NCBI GenBank assembly: GCA_946894095.1
Contig: OX335659.1
Location: forward strand, 8,253,501-8,317,500
DNA from: Incurvaria masculella
Taxonomy: Eukaryota; Arthropoda; Insecta; Lepidoptera; Incurvariidae
Direction of reading: 5' to 3'
Length of the DNA stretch: 64,000 nucleotides
The number at the start of each line of letters is the position of its first letter. Position 1 is the first letter of the stretch. The position numbers and the translations under genes were made by a program. The notes under the pieces were generated by a model. That model made no database searches and was not told where the DNA came from. It worked only from the letters and a program-made list of their open reading frames with translations. Positions 22,300-34,183 of this stretch are shown piece by piece.

Positions 22300-22860
22300 C
22301 CGGTACGAAAACATAACACGATCACGATAACACAGCTGTCAAAATCGACAAACAACGCGTCACAGAGACCACTCGACACGCGCGCCGCCAAACGCATACT
22401 AACGAAACGACAACGAGCGAAGGAAAACGTCGAGCGAGCTGAGGCAACGCGTCGCGCCGACAACCAGCGGGCAGTTGGTAACGCAATACGGTCGATTTTG
22501 CTTATACAAATTTAATAGTGAGTTGGGCCGTTCTGAATTTGAACAGCGCCACTTTGCCCGGCGCGGTGGCAGAGGCGAGGGCGCCGTGCGGGGCGAGCGA
22601 TGCCTACGGTGGCGCCGCGGGAAGAGAGCGGTATAGAGGGAAGGTACGGAGCGGGGGACAATGAGGCAACAGCGGTGCGGGCGCGGTGGTGACCGAGGCG
22701 GGGGGGACAGCCGAGCGGTGCGTTCGGTCGGTCGGAGTTGCTACTACCCACCTGCGACTGTTCCACGAAAAACAAAACGAATGCTTGGCAGCGCATCAGC
22801 GCCCAGTGGAGGAAAAATGAGATGCAAGTTGCGATTGCGACTGCGAGCAACATTGTGACA
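22300..22860. other. Two CpG-rich blocks
   Basis: Blocks at 22315-22470 (CGACACGCGCGCCGCC) and 22550-22740 (GGCGCGGTGGCAGAGGC, GGTGCGGGCGCGGTGGTG). Frames across them are arginine- and proline-rich and unconvincing. Confidence 0.35.
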
Positions 22861-22974
22861 TCCGTATTGTAGAAAAAAAAAACAATCTTCTTGCCTGTTC
22901 CTGGTTCACTTTTGGGTAATGGATGAAAACGGATAATTTTACAATTTTGGTTAGTTTTTAATTAGAGTTTCGTA

Positions 22975-23264
22975 CCCAAAGGGTGAAAACGGAACCCTAT
23001 TACTAAGCCTCCGCTATCCGTCCGTCCGTCCGTCCGTCTGTCACAGGGCTGTATCTCATGAACCGTAATAGGTAGGCAGCTAAAATTTTCACAGAGTTTG
23101 TAGGTATTTATTTTGCCGCTATAAGAACAAATAGGCAAAATAATAATAATTAAAGGGGGCTAATTAAAATAATAATAAAAACGTGATTTTTTTTGTGTCA
23201 AATCTTGGACGATGATACGGAACCCTTCGTCTGCGAGTCCGACTCGCACTAGGTCGGTTTTTTC
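22975..23264 (-). repeat. R1 dispersed repeat, near full-length
   Basis: On the minus strand it starts CCGACCTAGTGCGAGTCGGA, has GAAGGGTTCCGTATC, and ends with GACGGACGGACGGATAGCGG, GGCTTAGTAATAGGGTTCC and the GGGTACGAAACTC end. This SINE-like family is widespread in lepidopteran genomes to my memory. The two outer parts (GGGTTCCGTACC and GGTACGGAACCC) are partly self-complementary. Confidence 0.65.
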
Positions 23265-23635
23265 AACTTTGCACGGCGACTGCTCGTTTTCCTGGCCCCA
23301 ACATTTCCCTACTCCTAAAATTTGTCAGATTTTAATTTAAAAAAATGTATCACTTGAGAAAGCTTCATTCTATGTCCGTATGTTTTTTTTATGTAAATAT
23401 CTGTACTTATCAGTAAAACAAATTTAAAAAATACCGTAAAAAAGACAGCTTTTTTCCAATGTTTATTAGCCAATATTTTTCATTTTAAAAGTAAAGGCTC
23501 ATATTCAGTTACCGCCTTTTTAATAAGGGGGGCAGTTTATATGTAACAAGTGACGAAGAACAGTGTTACAAAAGTTACAAAAAACATTTTAGTTCCGCCG
23601 AAATAATGCTTAGAAATAATAGTTCTCAAGTCCGC
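23265..23635. other. No recognisable feature
   Basis: AT-rich, nothing supported. Confidence 0.3.
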
Positions 23636-23639
23636 CGCT

Positions 23640-23860
23640 GTCATCTACTACGGGCAATGAAGGCGCTGCTCTCGCAATCCTGCGAGTTTTTCTCCTAACA
23701 CTCGCAGCGCGCGGGCTCGGGTTGGGTCAGAGGCGCGGAGGCGCGGGACGACGACGGAGGAAGGGCATGGGGAGACTTCGCGATCGCGACTGCCGCCCTC
23801 TATGTCGTCGTGGCGCAACTTGTCGTTGGATGGAGCTACAAAGCGCCATCTTTGAATTTA
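23640..23860. other. CpG-rich island
   Basis: GC-rich block (GCAGCGCGCGGGCTCGGG, GGCGCGGAGGCGCGGGACG) without a credible gene. Confidence 0.35.
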
Positions 23861-24125
23861 CGAACACGTAAACCGAGACGTAAACGGCCCTTTGTTCGAG
23901 AAAATCCGTTTTTTCCAGGGAATAAAGCACTGAAGCTATTCCTGGGAAAAACTGAACGGTGACCATTTCAAATATGAGACTACTATGCAGATCTTATATT
24001 GATAAATTTAATATATTGCCTTGATATGTACTCTTTGTCCATATCAAACTTGACGAGACTTGCACACCGGGAAAACTATGATACCTACTTTTATGTATAA
24101 ATAGGTAGATCCAGCTTACAGTTCT

Positions 24126-24240
24126 GATTTCAGAAAACCAGCCTAGTACGAGTCGGACCACAGAATAACTAATAGTGGTCGGACTCGCACACGAAGGGTT
24201 CCGTACCATCGTAAAAGATTTAAAACAAAAAACACGTTTC
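24126..24240 (+). repeat. R1 repeat, 5' fragment (rearranged)
   Basis: Two partial heads occur in a row: CCTAGTACGAGTCGGACC, then GGTCGGACTCGCACACGAAG and GGTTCCGTACCATCG. The rest of the element is absent. Confidence 0.5.
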
Positions 24241-24284
24241 TTGAATCGGACATTAATTATAGTGTAGGTACCTATTTGTGCAGA

Positions 24285-24370
24285 GCGCATCACCAGTATG
24301 CATTGGCATTTGCAAGGAAAACGTATGTGGGCCAAAATCCGATGTGTGGCGTCTAGGGTAATGCCGTGTT
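24285..24370 (+). repeat. Diverged relative of repeat unit A
   Basis: Shares GCATTGGCATTTGCAAGGAA and AACGTATGTGGGCCA with unit A and with 33294-33395. Confidence 0.5.
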
Positions 24371-24840
24371 ACCTACATTGCTGTGTACACTTGTTATAAA
24401 TACATGGGCTGAACAAAAATACACCGAATATTTTAAATTAGAATTTCAATGAGTACGGAACCATTTGGCTACGGAACCAAATGAGCCCATTTGGTTCCGT
24501 AACCAAATGGCAAAAAACAGAATCCTTATAATTTTGTCCTGTCCATCTGTGCAACCGCCCATCCGTCCTTTCAACCATTTTACTGGGAGCGTATGCATTC
24601 CTAATACCTATGTAGGTATTGATATTTCATTGGCGTGAAATGTTGCTACAGATTGATTATTGAGCTTATTAGCTTGTTTTAATTGTGACACCTGAAACTA
24701 AGGTCGTGGAAACGATGGACACCAAAGTGATAACACGTGGAGAGTGGGTGCCACTATGAATGAAAGTGCTAATTGGAAATCCCCAGTAGGGACTCTGATA
24801 TCAGACACACAGACAAAATCGGACAAAAGCGACAAAGTGG
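24371..24840. other. No recognisable feature
   Basis: Contains a short local palindrome and repeat of CCATTTGGTTCCGTA near 24460-24510. Nothing coding is supported. Confidence 0.3.
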
Positions 24841-25015
24841 AGGAACTTCTTCGCTGCTAACTGAAGTTCTCGAACGAGGAACTGTCAAACTCTATGTGGA
24901 GAAAAATATGCCTACTTTTTTTCTATATTGCGGGTCACAGCTCGCCACCGACTCACTGACGAGAGTGAGATTCAAGAGTACGTACACAGGAAGCAAACAC
25001 GAGAACGAATATATG
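24841..25015. repeat. Decayed R15-like element
   Basis: Shares CTGAAGTTCTCGAACGAGG, AACTGTCAAACT, ATGCCTACTTTTTTTCTA, CACAGCTCGCCA and GAGATTCAAGAGTACGT with 55777-55880 and, more weakly, with 17740-17886. Confidence 0.45.
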
Positions 25016-25044
25016 TATAAATAACTATGCCTACTGAGAGACTG

Positions 25045-25332
25045 CCTTGAGAGAGGCTGGCCGTGGTTCGGATTCCACGTTAAGCTGTAGGTCCCCTTCC
25101 TTACTTACTAGGTGGTAGGGTTTATCCCGCCCGGGTTGGTACCATCGCATTGGATGAACGATGGTCGAAGCGGCAATGAAAATTGTCCGTGTTTTCCATC
25201 CAGTTCAATGTAGCCGTGCAATATAAGGAAGGTCCTGGCATGGCACCTAGTTCCCATGTGGTGTGTTGGGCTAATACCATGACAGAACTTGTGGTATTAG
25301 CCATCCATGTCCAGTGATATAAAAAAAAAAAA
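25045..25332 (+). mobile_element. R2 SINE, 5S-headed subtype, 5' truncated
   Basis: Starts in the segment that follows the 5S-like part (GAGAGGCTGGCCGTGGTTC), then the shared R2 body (CTTACTAGGTGGTAGGG, CCGGGTTGGTACCATCGC, AATTGTCCGTGTTTTCCATC, AAGGTCCTGGCATGGCACC, TATTAGCCATCCATGTCC), and ends in an A-run at 25321-25332. Confidence 0.7.
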
Positions 25333-25384
25333 CTTGTCAGTTATTACACGAAGAAAAGCTCAGCAGTACTAGTATGGATGCTTC

Positions 25385-26110
25385 CTAGACCTCAGTCGAT
25401 CTTTTGACTAAGTAAACCTGTGCAGGAAACTAAGACATTTTTTAGAAGAAGCTACAAGCGTCTGGGGTCCCGGATGACATTACAGGTCTGTTGAGGTATT
25501 TGTAAAGGGGCCAGATTGATGTTGGGCGCTGGGACGGTGCGATGTCGGATGAGTATCGACTGACTTGTGGCGTGCGGCAGGGCGGATTGACGTCTCCGGA
25601 CCTTTTCAACCTGTACGTGAACCAATTGCTAGAGGAGCTCACCAGCGCCAAGGTCGGTTACCATTTAGGCGACACCTGCATTAATAACATCAGCTATGCA
25701 GATGACACGGCGCTGTTTAGCATATAGACACCTGTGAGAGATATGCATCTAAGCACGGCTGGACGTTTGATACCAAGAAAACAGAGTTGATGTTCTTCAA
25801 ACAATGAGGTGGGCCCGATGACATCCCGACGACTACCTTGAACGGATCTCCTTTGAGAACCGTACCAAGGTTTCTGTAAGTTGGCCATATTCTGACGGAA
25901 AAGGTGAAAGATGACGAGGACCTCGAAAGGCAGAGTCGTGTGCTCGCAATGAAGAGCATTATGTTGGCTAGAAGATCTCGGTTCGGTTCTGTCCAAGTGA
26001 AACTGACGATGTTCCGTGCCTACTGCCAGGCGTTTTACACCAACCTGCACATTTGCTATGCATATCATTGAGTCCCAACGCTTACGCGCCCATGACATGA
26101 TCGGCACTAG
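25385..26110 (+). pseudogene. Decayed LINE reverse transcriptase fragment
   Basis: A frame from 25542 encodes LTCGVRQGGLTSPDLFNLYV and then INNISYADDTALFS. These are the conserved palm motifs of non-LTR reverse transcriptases, with the catalytic YADD box intact. Weaker homology continues in other frames after 25730, with pieces like HGWTFDTKKTELMFFK and RFGSVQVKLTMFRAYCQAFY, interrupted by stops and frameshifts. The N-terminal endonuclease and most of the RT fingers are absent. It looks like a jockey/CR1-group element, but the exact clade is uncertain. Dead copy, no host function. Confidence 0.75.
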
Positions 26111-26210
26111 TAAGACTAGTGTTGTCTTTTTATAATTATTCTAATTAGAGTGCGATGACACAAACATAACATTTTATGTTTGATGTCACAAAACAATTGT
26201 CGCCATGACA
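26111..26210. mobile_element. R8 element fragment
   Basis: Carries CTAGTGTTGTCTTTTTATAA, TTATTCTAATTAGAGTGCGA and TTTGATGTCACA, which match the middle of the 60147-60355 copy. Confidence 0.5.
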
Positions 26211-26310
26211 TATAATTTATCAAAATTCTAAATACGGATTTATTCAAAAATATATTTAAAAAATAAAATAATCCGATAGCTCGCTACTGTAATAGATGAA
26301 GTTATCTATT

Positions 26311-26602
26311 ACGGCAAAACGATCGACTAGCGTTTTCAAACGTATGGAGGATTGAAGAGCTGGCGTTTTCATACAAATCAAAGCTGCTAGTCCTAGTTGT
26401 CATTTAAACTGGCGTTTACGAAACGTAAACGGCAACGTCGACGTATTTACAGCAACGTTGAGTAAGCTGTCAAATCAAAGTCGGACTCGCAAATGTTAGT
26501 TCGCTTAACGCCCACTGCGCGCGCTCTTCAATTTCTCCATACATTTTAAAACGCCAGTCGATCGGTTTGCCGTAAAAGCCAATTTAGGTGACAGCTGGGA
26601 CT
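26311..26602. mobile_element. R5 MITE, rearranged copy
   Basis: R5 blocks appear in unusual order: ACGGCAAAACGATCGACTAG near the left end, an inner TTTCATACAAATC, then GTAAACGGCAACGTCGACG, CAACGTTGAGTAAGCTGTC, GCGCGCTCTTCAATTTCTCC, and the terminal CCAATTTAGGTGACAGCTGG and GACT. One arm has been shuffled or deleted. Confidence 0.55.
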
Positions 26603-27059
26603 ACGGGCTCTGTAGTCCGAGTTAGATTTTGACAGTTACCGTTAGTAATTATTACAATGGCAACACATGCCTGTAGCGGCGAAGAGGAACTTGGTGACGT
26701 TTTCAGAGGGATTATTGGCCCATTTCTTTCTTTTTCGTCCTTGAAGAACTTTCTCACCTTCGAGACAATCTCTCTAACTCTACTTTTGTACACTTTAGGC
26801 ATTATTTTACGCGTTTAAAATGCGAAACATATTCCGATAAGGCCATACCTAACTCAGCCTCTGAAAGATATTTGATAGCCTCTAGTTCTAGATGACGATC
26901 GTTTAATTTCAGCTTTGGGCACTCGCAAAGTCCCACACAACATAGATTGTTGTGTGGGACTGAAGCTTTGATTGCAAGAATAATTTGTCTTTTATTTTCT
27001 TGGTTTATTCTGAGAATGAAGAATATTTCTTTGGGCTTAAAAAAAGTTGTGATGTATTC
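26603..27059. other. No recognisable feature
   Basis: A small inverted repeat (AGTCCCACACAAC / GTTGTGTGGGACT, 26929-26961) is the only structured signal. No supported ORF. Confidence 0.35.
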
Positions 27060-27700
27060 GAGGGTAGATTGATGCAGAACTAGCGCCACCGGGCGGGTGG
27101 TGGAGGCGACAGCGACGGCAGCGACGCTGCGGCGGCGGCGGAGGGGACCCAGTGGTGGGTCGTCCTCGGCGTCGCGGTGGCGGCGCAGCGTGGCAGCGCG
27201 ACCCCTTTGTCCCGCCAGCTCGGCAACGTGCGAACAGCAAAATGTTTGCGAGGAATGTAAGCGCTCAAGCGGCGAGGCGGCCTCGCTTCCAGCGCAGCGC
27301 GCCTCTGTGCCGCCCCGCGCCGCTACCGCACCGCCTAGCCTGTCTCGCCGCGTGTCGCGTCGCCGCCTTCCTCCGCCGCGCCTCCGCCGCCGCCGCGGCG
27401 CCGCCGGCCGCATTCGAATAATTACGAATGTCAAATGTTATCGCACGCAACCCGCCGCCGACGACGACCGCCGTCCGCCGAGCCGTTCTTCATAATAATA
27501 AAACCTGATATTTAAAACGGAACGTCCTTCTAACGCCGTGTAGTTGCGCCGACGCCAATCTACGATAATAATAAGCCGTAGAGGCGCTCTCGCCAGCGGC
27601 TGCAGCGCTGATAGCCGGACGACCTTCGCCTCGCCCGACAGCGCTACACCGCTACAGAGAGCCCCGACTCTACGCCGCTACAGCACACTCACATAAATAC
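27060..27700. promoter_or_regulatory. Large CpG-rich island, possible promoter
   Basis: The longest CpG-dense block in the window, with CGG/CCG repeats (GCGGCGGCGGAGGGGACC, CCGCCGCCGCGGCGCCGCC) and several long overlapping frames on both strands at once, the hallmark of composition rather than coding. No start-codon context or splice pattern is convincing. Confidence 0.4.
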
Positions 27701-28302
27701 AACCTATTCTATACGTGCCGTTAAATGTATATAGAATATATAGTAGTAATCGCTCGACGCAGCGGTACGTATTATGTCGGAAATATATTGGACGCTCAGT
27801 GGCTCAAGCCGGCTGAACTGCCGCGTATTTAGTTTGTATGGAATCAATGATTCGTTAATTTAGCTCATATCAGGCATAGTTCGACAATTTTTTGTTTTGC
27901 AAAAAATAAGTTATGTATTTTACGCTCCCTAATGACGCTTTGTATTAATGCTGGTCTCGAGAATGTAAAAATATTTTTAAAACGTAATTGTATTATTTTA
28001 CGAAATTTAACCCATCTTACAGTGACTGCTGTTATCCAAAATATTAATGGATGAAAATAAACTATTTATAGGAACTGCAACTGCTTATTTACTGATTTTT
28101 AACCCGAATAAGGAATGCAATGCCATAAAAATGTGTTACATCCCCGGAACGCATATACATACAGATGCATAGAAAATATACATAATCACTGAACATTATA
28201 GGAACATATATGTAAAAAACAATATAGGGCTACTAAATTAAAGAGAAAGAAACTCGTTTATTGTAGAGCTTTGTCTCCCCTTATATCCCACGAAAACTTT
28301 AT
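27701..28302. other. AT-rich stretch without recognisable feature
   Basis: No feature supported. Confidence 0.35.
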
Positions 28303-28460
28303 TGCTGAGATTCATAGTGGTTACTTGAGCTTGGCTTGGCCAAGACGTACCTTCCAACTGTCAATTTGGACGTTTATGCCTTACATTTTATGTCAAAACT
28401 GACATCCGGACGGTATGCCTTGGCCAAGTCAAGCAACATTAACGTCTATGAATCTCAGCA
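28303..28460. mobile_element. Palindromic MITE with TGCTGAGATTCATAG ends (R16)
   Basis: Left end TGCTGAGATTCATAG and the TTGGCTTGGCCAAG region mirror the right side CTTGGCCAAGTCAAG and CTATGAATCTCAGCA. About 158 bp and non-coding. Confidence 0.65.
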
Positions 28461-28727
28461 TATGAGATAAAAAGGTAAGGTTAGGTTGGAGGGGGCTCTG
28501 TTGATAGGAGCGGATCGGGAACTGCGAGAGTATGGGGGAGAGACAGGCTCAGGACACAGAAGAGCCGGCCTTGCAACGCTCTCCTGCGTTCGTGAATTAA
28601 AAGCTGCCAGAAAATGTTGTCTATTAATTCTCAAACAGACTTTCTGAACGCACACAGGATTATGCGATATGGAAAGTACTATTGCAAAAAACTACTGTAC
28701 TACTACGAATATAGGTATTCAAATAAT
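28461..28727. other. No recognisable feature
   Basis: A short minus-strand frame has no family signature. Contains a possible LINE-like segment but nothing firm. Confidence 0.25.
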
Positions 28728-29245
28728 AACCAACTTCAAAGAAAAAGCACCAAAAAGTAAAAAAGAATTGCCATTTTTGTAGTTACGATTATTGTTATTT
28801 TTTGAGTCGGCGTCAGCCAGGCACGCGCTGCGCCAGTCAAGAGAACCTAGGCTACATATGATACCGCGGCTGATACCGACTCAAAAAATAACAATAATCG
28901 TAACTACAAAAATGGCAATTCTTTTTTACTTTTTAGTGGTTTTTTTTTAGGGTCGGTTATTTTTTTTAATTGTTTATTTTTAGTGAATCTGAAGTACACT
29001 AACTAATTTGTACACGGCCTTTCCAATAAAAAAATAATTATCGAAATCGGTTGGCGTTATATTGAGTTATTCGACCATTTGTCGCGCACATACTTAAAAC
29101 AAATTTAAGACTTATATGATTTTCTCATGGATATCATTGTCAGAACTAAACCAGATTAAAATGGGATCAAACGGGAAGCTTCAGCTTTCAAATAAAAAAC
29201 AACATACAGACAAATTAAGAAACTCCTCCTTTTTTGAAGTCGGTC
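28728..29245 (-). mobile_element. R4 foldback element (AACCGACTTCAAA family), copy 1
   Basis: Terminal inverted repeats AACCAACTTCAAA and TTTGAAGTCGGTC. A long foldback (about 28765-28925) pairs GTTACGATTATTGTTATTTT with AAAATAACAATAATCGTAAC and CGACTCAAAA with TTTTGAGTCG. The rest (TTAGTGAATCTGAAGTACAC, GGTTGGCGTTATATTGAG, GAAACTCCTCC near the end) matches the 42 kb copy in reverse. Non-coding; lepidopteran by memory. Confidence 0.65.
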
Positions 29246-29405
29246 AAAAACAGTTTCGGTTTATGTGAGTTGTGCTCACTGAGGAATATTAATAATAAAA
29301 TGCAATATGTTTTTAATAAGTTCCGCCTACAGAAAGGAAAATTAAAATGGTATGTTATTTATGAAGTTAAAAAAACCGTCGATGCTCCCTGAACAAACAC
29401 TTTAA
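29246..29405. other. No recognisable feature
   Basis: AT-rich spacer, ending in the TTAA target at 29402-29405. Confidence 0.3.
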
Positions 29406-29947
29406 GGTGGCCCATCCCGCTCATCTCCCCATACAAAAGGGGAAAGAAGATCACGCCCATATTTATTGTCAGAGATCCAAAGTTTTGCTCAAAATAGCTT
29501 TATTTGATCGAATTAGATGTCTGATGACCATTGGCATTGTAAAATTGTGTTTGGTTTCTAAGTTATAAGGTCCGAAAGTTCGCATTTTTCGCGCGTTTTA
29601 TACAATAACTTTAGAGGTGGATTACGCAATGATAAAGTAAGAACATCTTAAAAAGATTAGTCATCAGACATAGCTTATTTAATCAAGATTTATAATCTAT
29701 TTGGTTTTTGTTCGATTTTTGACTACAGCGGTCGTGGTTTACTTTTAGCTATAAGTCGTTTTGAAATAAAATTTTTCGTAAATCTCACCAAATCATACAC
29801 TATGCACATTGTCTTTTTTGTGGACATGTTGCATCTTCCTCATCACGGAACCTGTCTCATTCTTTGAAACTGAGAAGGTCCCAGAGCGCAACAGCACGGT
29901 TTTGTACCGAGCCCGCGAATGAGTTAGACCCGCCGGGTTGGGCCACC
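29406..29947. mobile_element. TTAA-flanked MITE (R3), intact copy, 542 bp
   Basis: TTAA at 29402-29405 and 29948-29951 flanks inverted ends GGTGGCCCATCCCGC and CCGGGTTGGGCCACC. A TTAA duplication is characteristic of piggyBac-type transposition, so this is inferred to be a non-autonomous piggyBac-like element. Two 3'-incomplete copies are at 41595-43014 and 61042-61573. No transposase. Confidence 0.75.
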
Positions 29948-29951
29948 TTAA

Positions 29952-32650
29952 GGGTATGAAAATGATGAAGGATGCATTGATAGTCTAGCTATATTTGAAT
30001 CCTGTAACGGTAAATATCAGATGCTCATTCTCTATGTTCTGTATGTAATGAAAATTTATTACTATTTATCTAATTTGAGAACACAAAGCACCAGAGACAT
30101 ACAGTTATGTGTAGACCATCAATCTTCAATGAATATGATTTTTTTTTTAAATTCGTTGTAGTAATTTTTTTATATAATTAAATGTTGTTTTACTAACATC
30201 CTTATCAACCTGAACGCAATCGCCCTTCATAACTTTGTGGGTATCGGTGGTCTTTTTACGAACCCGAGCATTCGAATAATAATTTTGGAACAATGGAAAA
30301 ACAAAGAGTAGTTCAATATAGTGAGTATTCAATATAGTTTTTTTTATGCAACCTGTAATGGGTGGCCACAACTAGCGTGATTATATTTTATTATCCTAAT
30401 ATACTACATTCTCTAAGGAATTAGGCGCCGAAGAAACATACTGGATACCGCATCTGGCCGTGAATCGATTGAAATCTAGAACTTGAACTAAAGATGAATA
30501 TGACGACAGCTTGAAGCTGTCACTGGCTTTAACTTTCTAAGGTCGTTTTTAATAGATTTAAGTGTAGATTTACGTTCGGTGGGGTTACTAGGTGGCCTCT
30601 TTTTATCATTAAATTATAAAAAAAAATCCGTAGTATTTATTTCAATTTACCATTTTATTGTTAAATAGGTCCAAGTGTGGGAAAATGTCCTGTAACAATA
30701 ATAAAATTAACAACGCAAACGAACTTCACCCAAGAAAAATAGCACCATAAGTTGTGCGTGCGTGCATCCATACTTGTTTGTCTTTGGAGCAGAAATATTT
30801 CAGCCTACCCTCATATGTTGGCGTGCTGCAGCCTTCCCACATATACAATCTTCTCATCAGATGACTGTCGGTTGATCTTTGACTACAAAACATGGCTCCA
30901 CGGGCATCACCGTGGCGCAGCAACCTAATCATGTCGATAGGTCCTCGATGTTACCAAACACAAAGTATGTAAAGATAAGCGGCTACCAATGGTGGTGGGT
31001 GCCACTATAAAGCAACATTTGTAATTAGAATTGATTGCTACAATCATTCTCTTTAAAATATTTTCAAGTAGAGTGGTTAAAACTAACATCAGTTTTAACT
31101 CTCAGCGCAGCCCCAACTAGTGGAAAAATCACTTTGAGACAATATAGTATGTATAATGCGTGAAATACATCAACATGTGTCCAAAAAATAATGGTAGCAT
31201 TTGCCAAAAGTTTCTTGTTGAAAGTATCAGAATTTTTACTATCTATAGAAATATGCATAACTACCATCTGTATCCATGCAAATCCCATAACCGAATGTAG
31301 ACCTAATCATGTATATTTTTTTTCAAATCAATTACTGCATGCGATAAGTTCGCTCTTTGACGATGTGATAAATGGTTTTGTACTTCTTATCAACTGAAAA
31401 TCACGGATTAAATGAATTTTGAATTTTGAATCTATTTGAAACAACTAAAGTTACCTCACTTAAGAAGTCCAGGTATATTTTATAGGCAGTACAAGTTTAT
31501 ATAATAAAAAAAACGTTTATTTTTTCAGTTAGAAAATAACGTGAAGATATAATAATTAGAAGCAATTCGGATTTCAGAAAAATATTAAGGAATAATTCTC
31601 ATCTATGAAATAAGTGACCTTATATATATTGAATTATAACACGAAACTGAAATATATCAGTAATAATGACAGTTGCATCCTTTACAAGTTCCCACGATTA
31701 AAGCCGGCGATTATATAATTAAAATATCTGAAATAATAAATGTTTGAAGAAGAAAACTAAATTGAAATAGGTGAGTTTAAAATTATACGTGAATAAAAAA
31801 AACAATCGACAACGCTTTGAAAATGTAACTCATTCCAAAAACACCCCGTATTAAAAGAATATATTTGTGGTTAGTGCAGTCGCGACCATGAAGGTTTCGG
31901 AACAGTGCTACCAAAGGTCTTCCAAAATGACGATCTGATTGCGTACGCTTTTTTACCTATCCGACAACTAAAAAAACACTCTACAAATTAAAGGTCAATG
32001 TGACGCACATTAAGTGGGTTTGTGCGTACATATAGACAATCGATCGTAGCTATTTCTGCCATAACTTCCCAAAAATTGGAAGAAACTATTAATGTATGGG
32101 CGAGCACTGTTAGCGAGAAGCGAGAAGTTATCTATTTAATGTCATAAAACAGTTTAATAAAGGCTACCAATTGTGATATTATGCCATAAGGCATAGCGCA
32201 AAAAAGTTGATAATCGTTAATGTAATTTTTCTTTTAAAATCCTTATAACCATTTGATAAATTCCAGCTTGTTTTTGTCATTATTTTACGAGATTAAAATT
32301 CACAACTGTTTAGTGTAAACGCTGTATAGGTTCCAGAAGGTTTATTAATTTGGATGATCTTGGAACGGGACCTACTTGAGTTCCGGCGTGGAGGCGTGGC
32401 GGCGTGGGCGGAGAGGCTATGCCATCTCCTCAGGCGTTCTGCAGTCGCGCGTCTGTGTCGGAGTTGGGGCTTCTTGTCCTGAGCCAAGTGTTTCGGGAAG
32501 AGCTGTGGCAGCTCTTGCCCCTAGCCGAGCACCTGAATTTAAGGTATTAAGCTCTGGCTTGTACTAGGCAAGTAGGCTCAGGTTGACCGAGAGGTGGCTT
32601 CAAGCCTGATCCTCTACAGTTTAGAAAAAATATACAAATGTACAAATTAT
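29952..32650. other. AT-rich stretch, mostly featureless
   Basis: About 2.7 kb without a supportable gene. A slightly GC-richer patch lies at 32375-32530. The end of a stretch near 31395-31430 (GAATTTTGAATTTTGAA) resembles a LINE tail but is too short to call. Confidence 0.35.
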
Positions 32651-32654
32651 ATAT

Positions 32655-32740
32655 TAAGGGTTGCTGTGGTTTGGATTGTACGTTAAACCATTTCTAATTT
32701 ACTAGGTGGTAGGGTTGATCTCGTCTTGGTGCAGTGCCAA
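32655..32740 (+). mobile_element. R2 SINE fragment, 5S-headed subtype
   Basis: TGTGGTTTGGATTGTACGTT and ATTTACTAGGTGGTAGGG match the region just after the 5S-like head and the start of the R2 body, then homology is lost. Confidence 0.5.
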
Positions 32741-33293
32741 TTCAGGGAGGCACAAATATCTAAAAATCAAATTTAGTACGTTTTTAAATACAGTATTAGT
32801 ACAGTGGATGTTATTTTTAATTGGAATGTTTCGATGTTTCTAATTTAAACACGCCCTATCGGCTCAGCGCATTTTAATTAAATTTGTTAGATAAATACAT
32901 TGTCGTGGACCAGCCTTTTAGACCAGCCCTTTGTGCTACTTTTTATTCTGGAAATAATTATCAGTCCAAAATGACATGGACCCGAGTAGTGCTGGGCGGG
33001 GAGTAGTAGTAGTACCTCAGCTAGTCATAAATATAGGGGAATTAAGCAGTATTAAAGCAGATAGTGTGGTATATTATGATTACTTTGACATTCTGATGTC
33101 ATAGGGTTTTTGGGAAATGCATCAGATGAAAATCGTATATTTTTATTACAGACAAGATATTTGCGAAGAATCCTCAACGTGAATATCAGGGATTCATGTA
33201 GATATGTTTTTAAAGATCTTGAAAAAAATACTTTTCAAATAAGTATGTTCGCCAAACAAAACCATAGAAACGACTACTCTTAACTCTGATGTA
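32741..33293. other. No recognisable feature
   Basis: AT-rich, nothing supported. Confidence 0.3.
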
Positions 33294-33395
33294 CACAGCG
33301 CATCACCCTCGGTGCCACAGTAGGCATTGGCATTTGCAAGGAAAATGTCTGTGGGTCAAAGTCAAATGTGGCATCTAGGTTGATGCCGATTGTAC
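33294..33395 (+). repeat. Diverged relative of repeat unit A
   Basis: Shares GCCACAGTAGGCATTGGCAT and TTGCAAGGAAAATGTCTGTG with units at 14672 and 24285. Confidence 0.5.
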
Positions 33396-33398
33396 GTA

Positions 33399-33572
33399 AC
33401 TAATGCTAGAAATAAGTTTAACATACAATGTCCTAAACACAGACAAGCAAAGACTTCGAAAATCTTAATTCAACATAGTGTAAGATTGTACGATAGATTA
33501 CTTGCAGTAATTAAACATTTGCCGAGCTGTAGACCTCACGAGTCTCTCTTTGTGCAGCTTGAAACTGAATAA
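33399..33572 (+). pseudogene. Possible LINE ORF2 C-terminal fragment
   Basis: The frame reads NKFNIQCPKHRQAKTSKILI and then HSVRLYDRLLAVIKHLPSCR before a stop at 33572. The pattern of a basic/His segment followed by (V/I)RLYD.L resembles the far C-terminus of jockey/CR1-type ORF2 proteins. It is short and uncertain, and no RT core is present nearby. Confidence 0.35.
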
Positions 33573-34183
33573 ATTCTCACCGCGCACCTAAAAACGAAAT
33601 CGTTTTTCGAAATTGGTTGACAAATGCGACCTATAGAGGAGAACAGCCAAAACGACATATGAAAGTATTTTTGCCCAAGCTGAAACGGAGACATCCATCA
33701 ACTAAACTGTAAATTGTTTTATAATATAAGTGAGGTTCTCTCTGATAAAACCCGATTATGCGATTCAATATCATGCAAGAAGTACAGCCCTGCCTGTGCA
33801 CCATACATTATTGAAAGACTCTTTTGTCATTAATACTACAAAGGTAGTATTTTTTTATTATTCATATAATATAATAACTTGATACACTTCATCCGTATCA
33901 AACTTGACAGGGCTTTGTTTGTCAGACACAATTCTATTACTTCTCCATAGACAGGAGTTATCAATTTATTGTATAAACACGAAATAACATTACAATGAAC
34001 TAAAGTTATCTTAAATTAATATTAAACAGTGTAACATCTAAAAGTAAAATTTACATTAAAACTAAAGAAAAATGTGGATCGGAGAGCAATCCAGTGAAAT
34101 ATGTTGCATTAAATGTAAAATATTTCATTGAAGTCCGCCGATGTTTGCCCCAAAGTGCCTAGAACACTCGCCGCGTTGCCTCT
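33573..34183. other. AT-rich stretch without recognisable feature
   Basis: Nothing supported. Confidence 0.3.

Noticed and set aside
22995..23045. CRISPR-like or satellite array from the repeated GTCC units
   Set aside because: It is the short internal tetranucleotide tract characteristic of every R1 copy.
27097..27495. 132-codon plus-strand frame (and a 210-codon minus-strand frame overlapping it)
   Set aside because: Arginine/proline low complexity in the largest CpG island; no recognisable domain.
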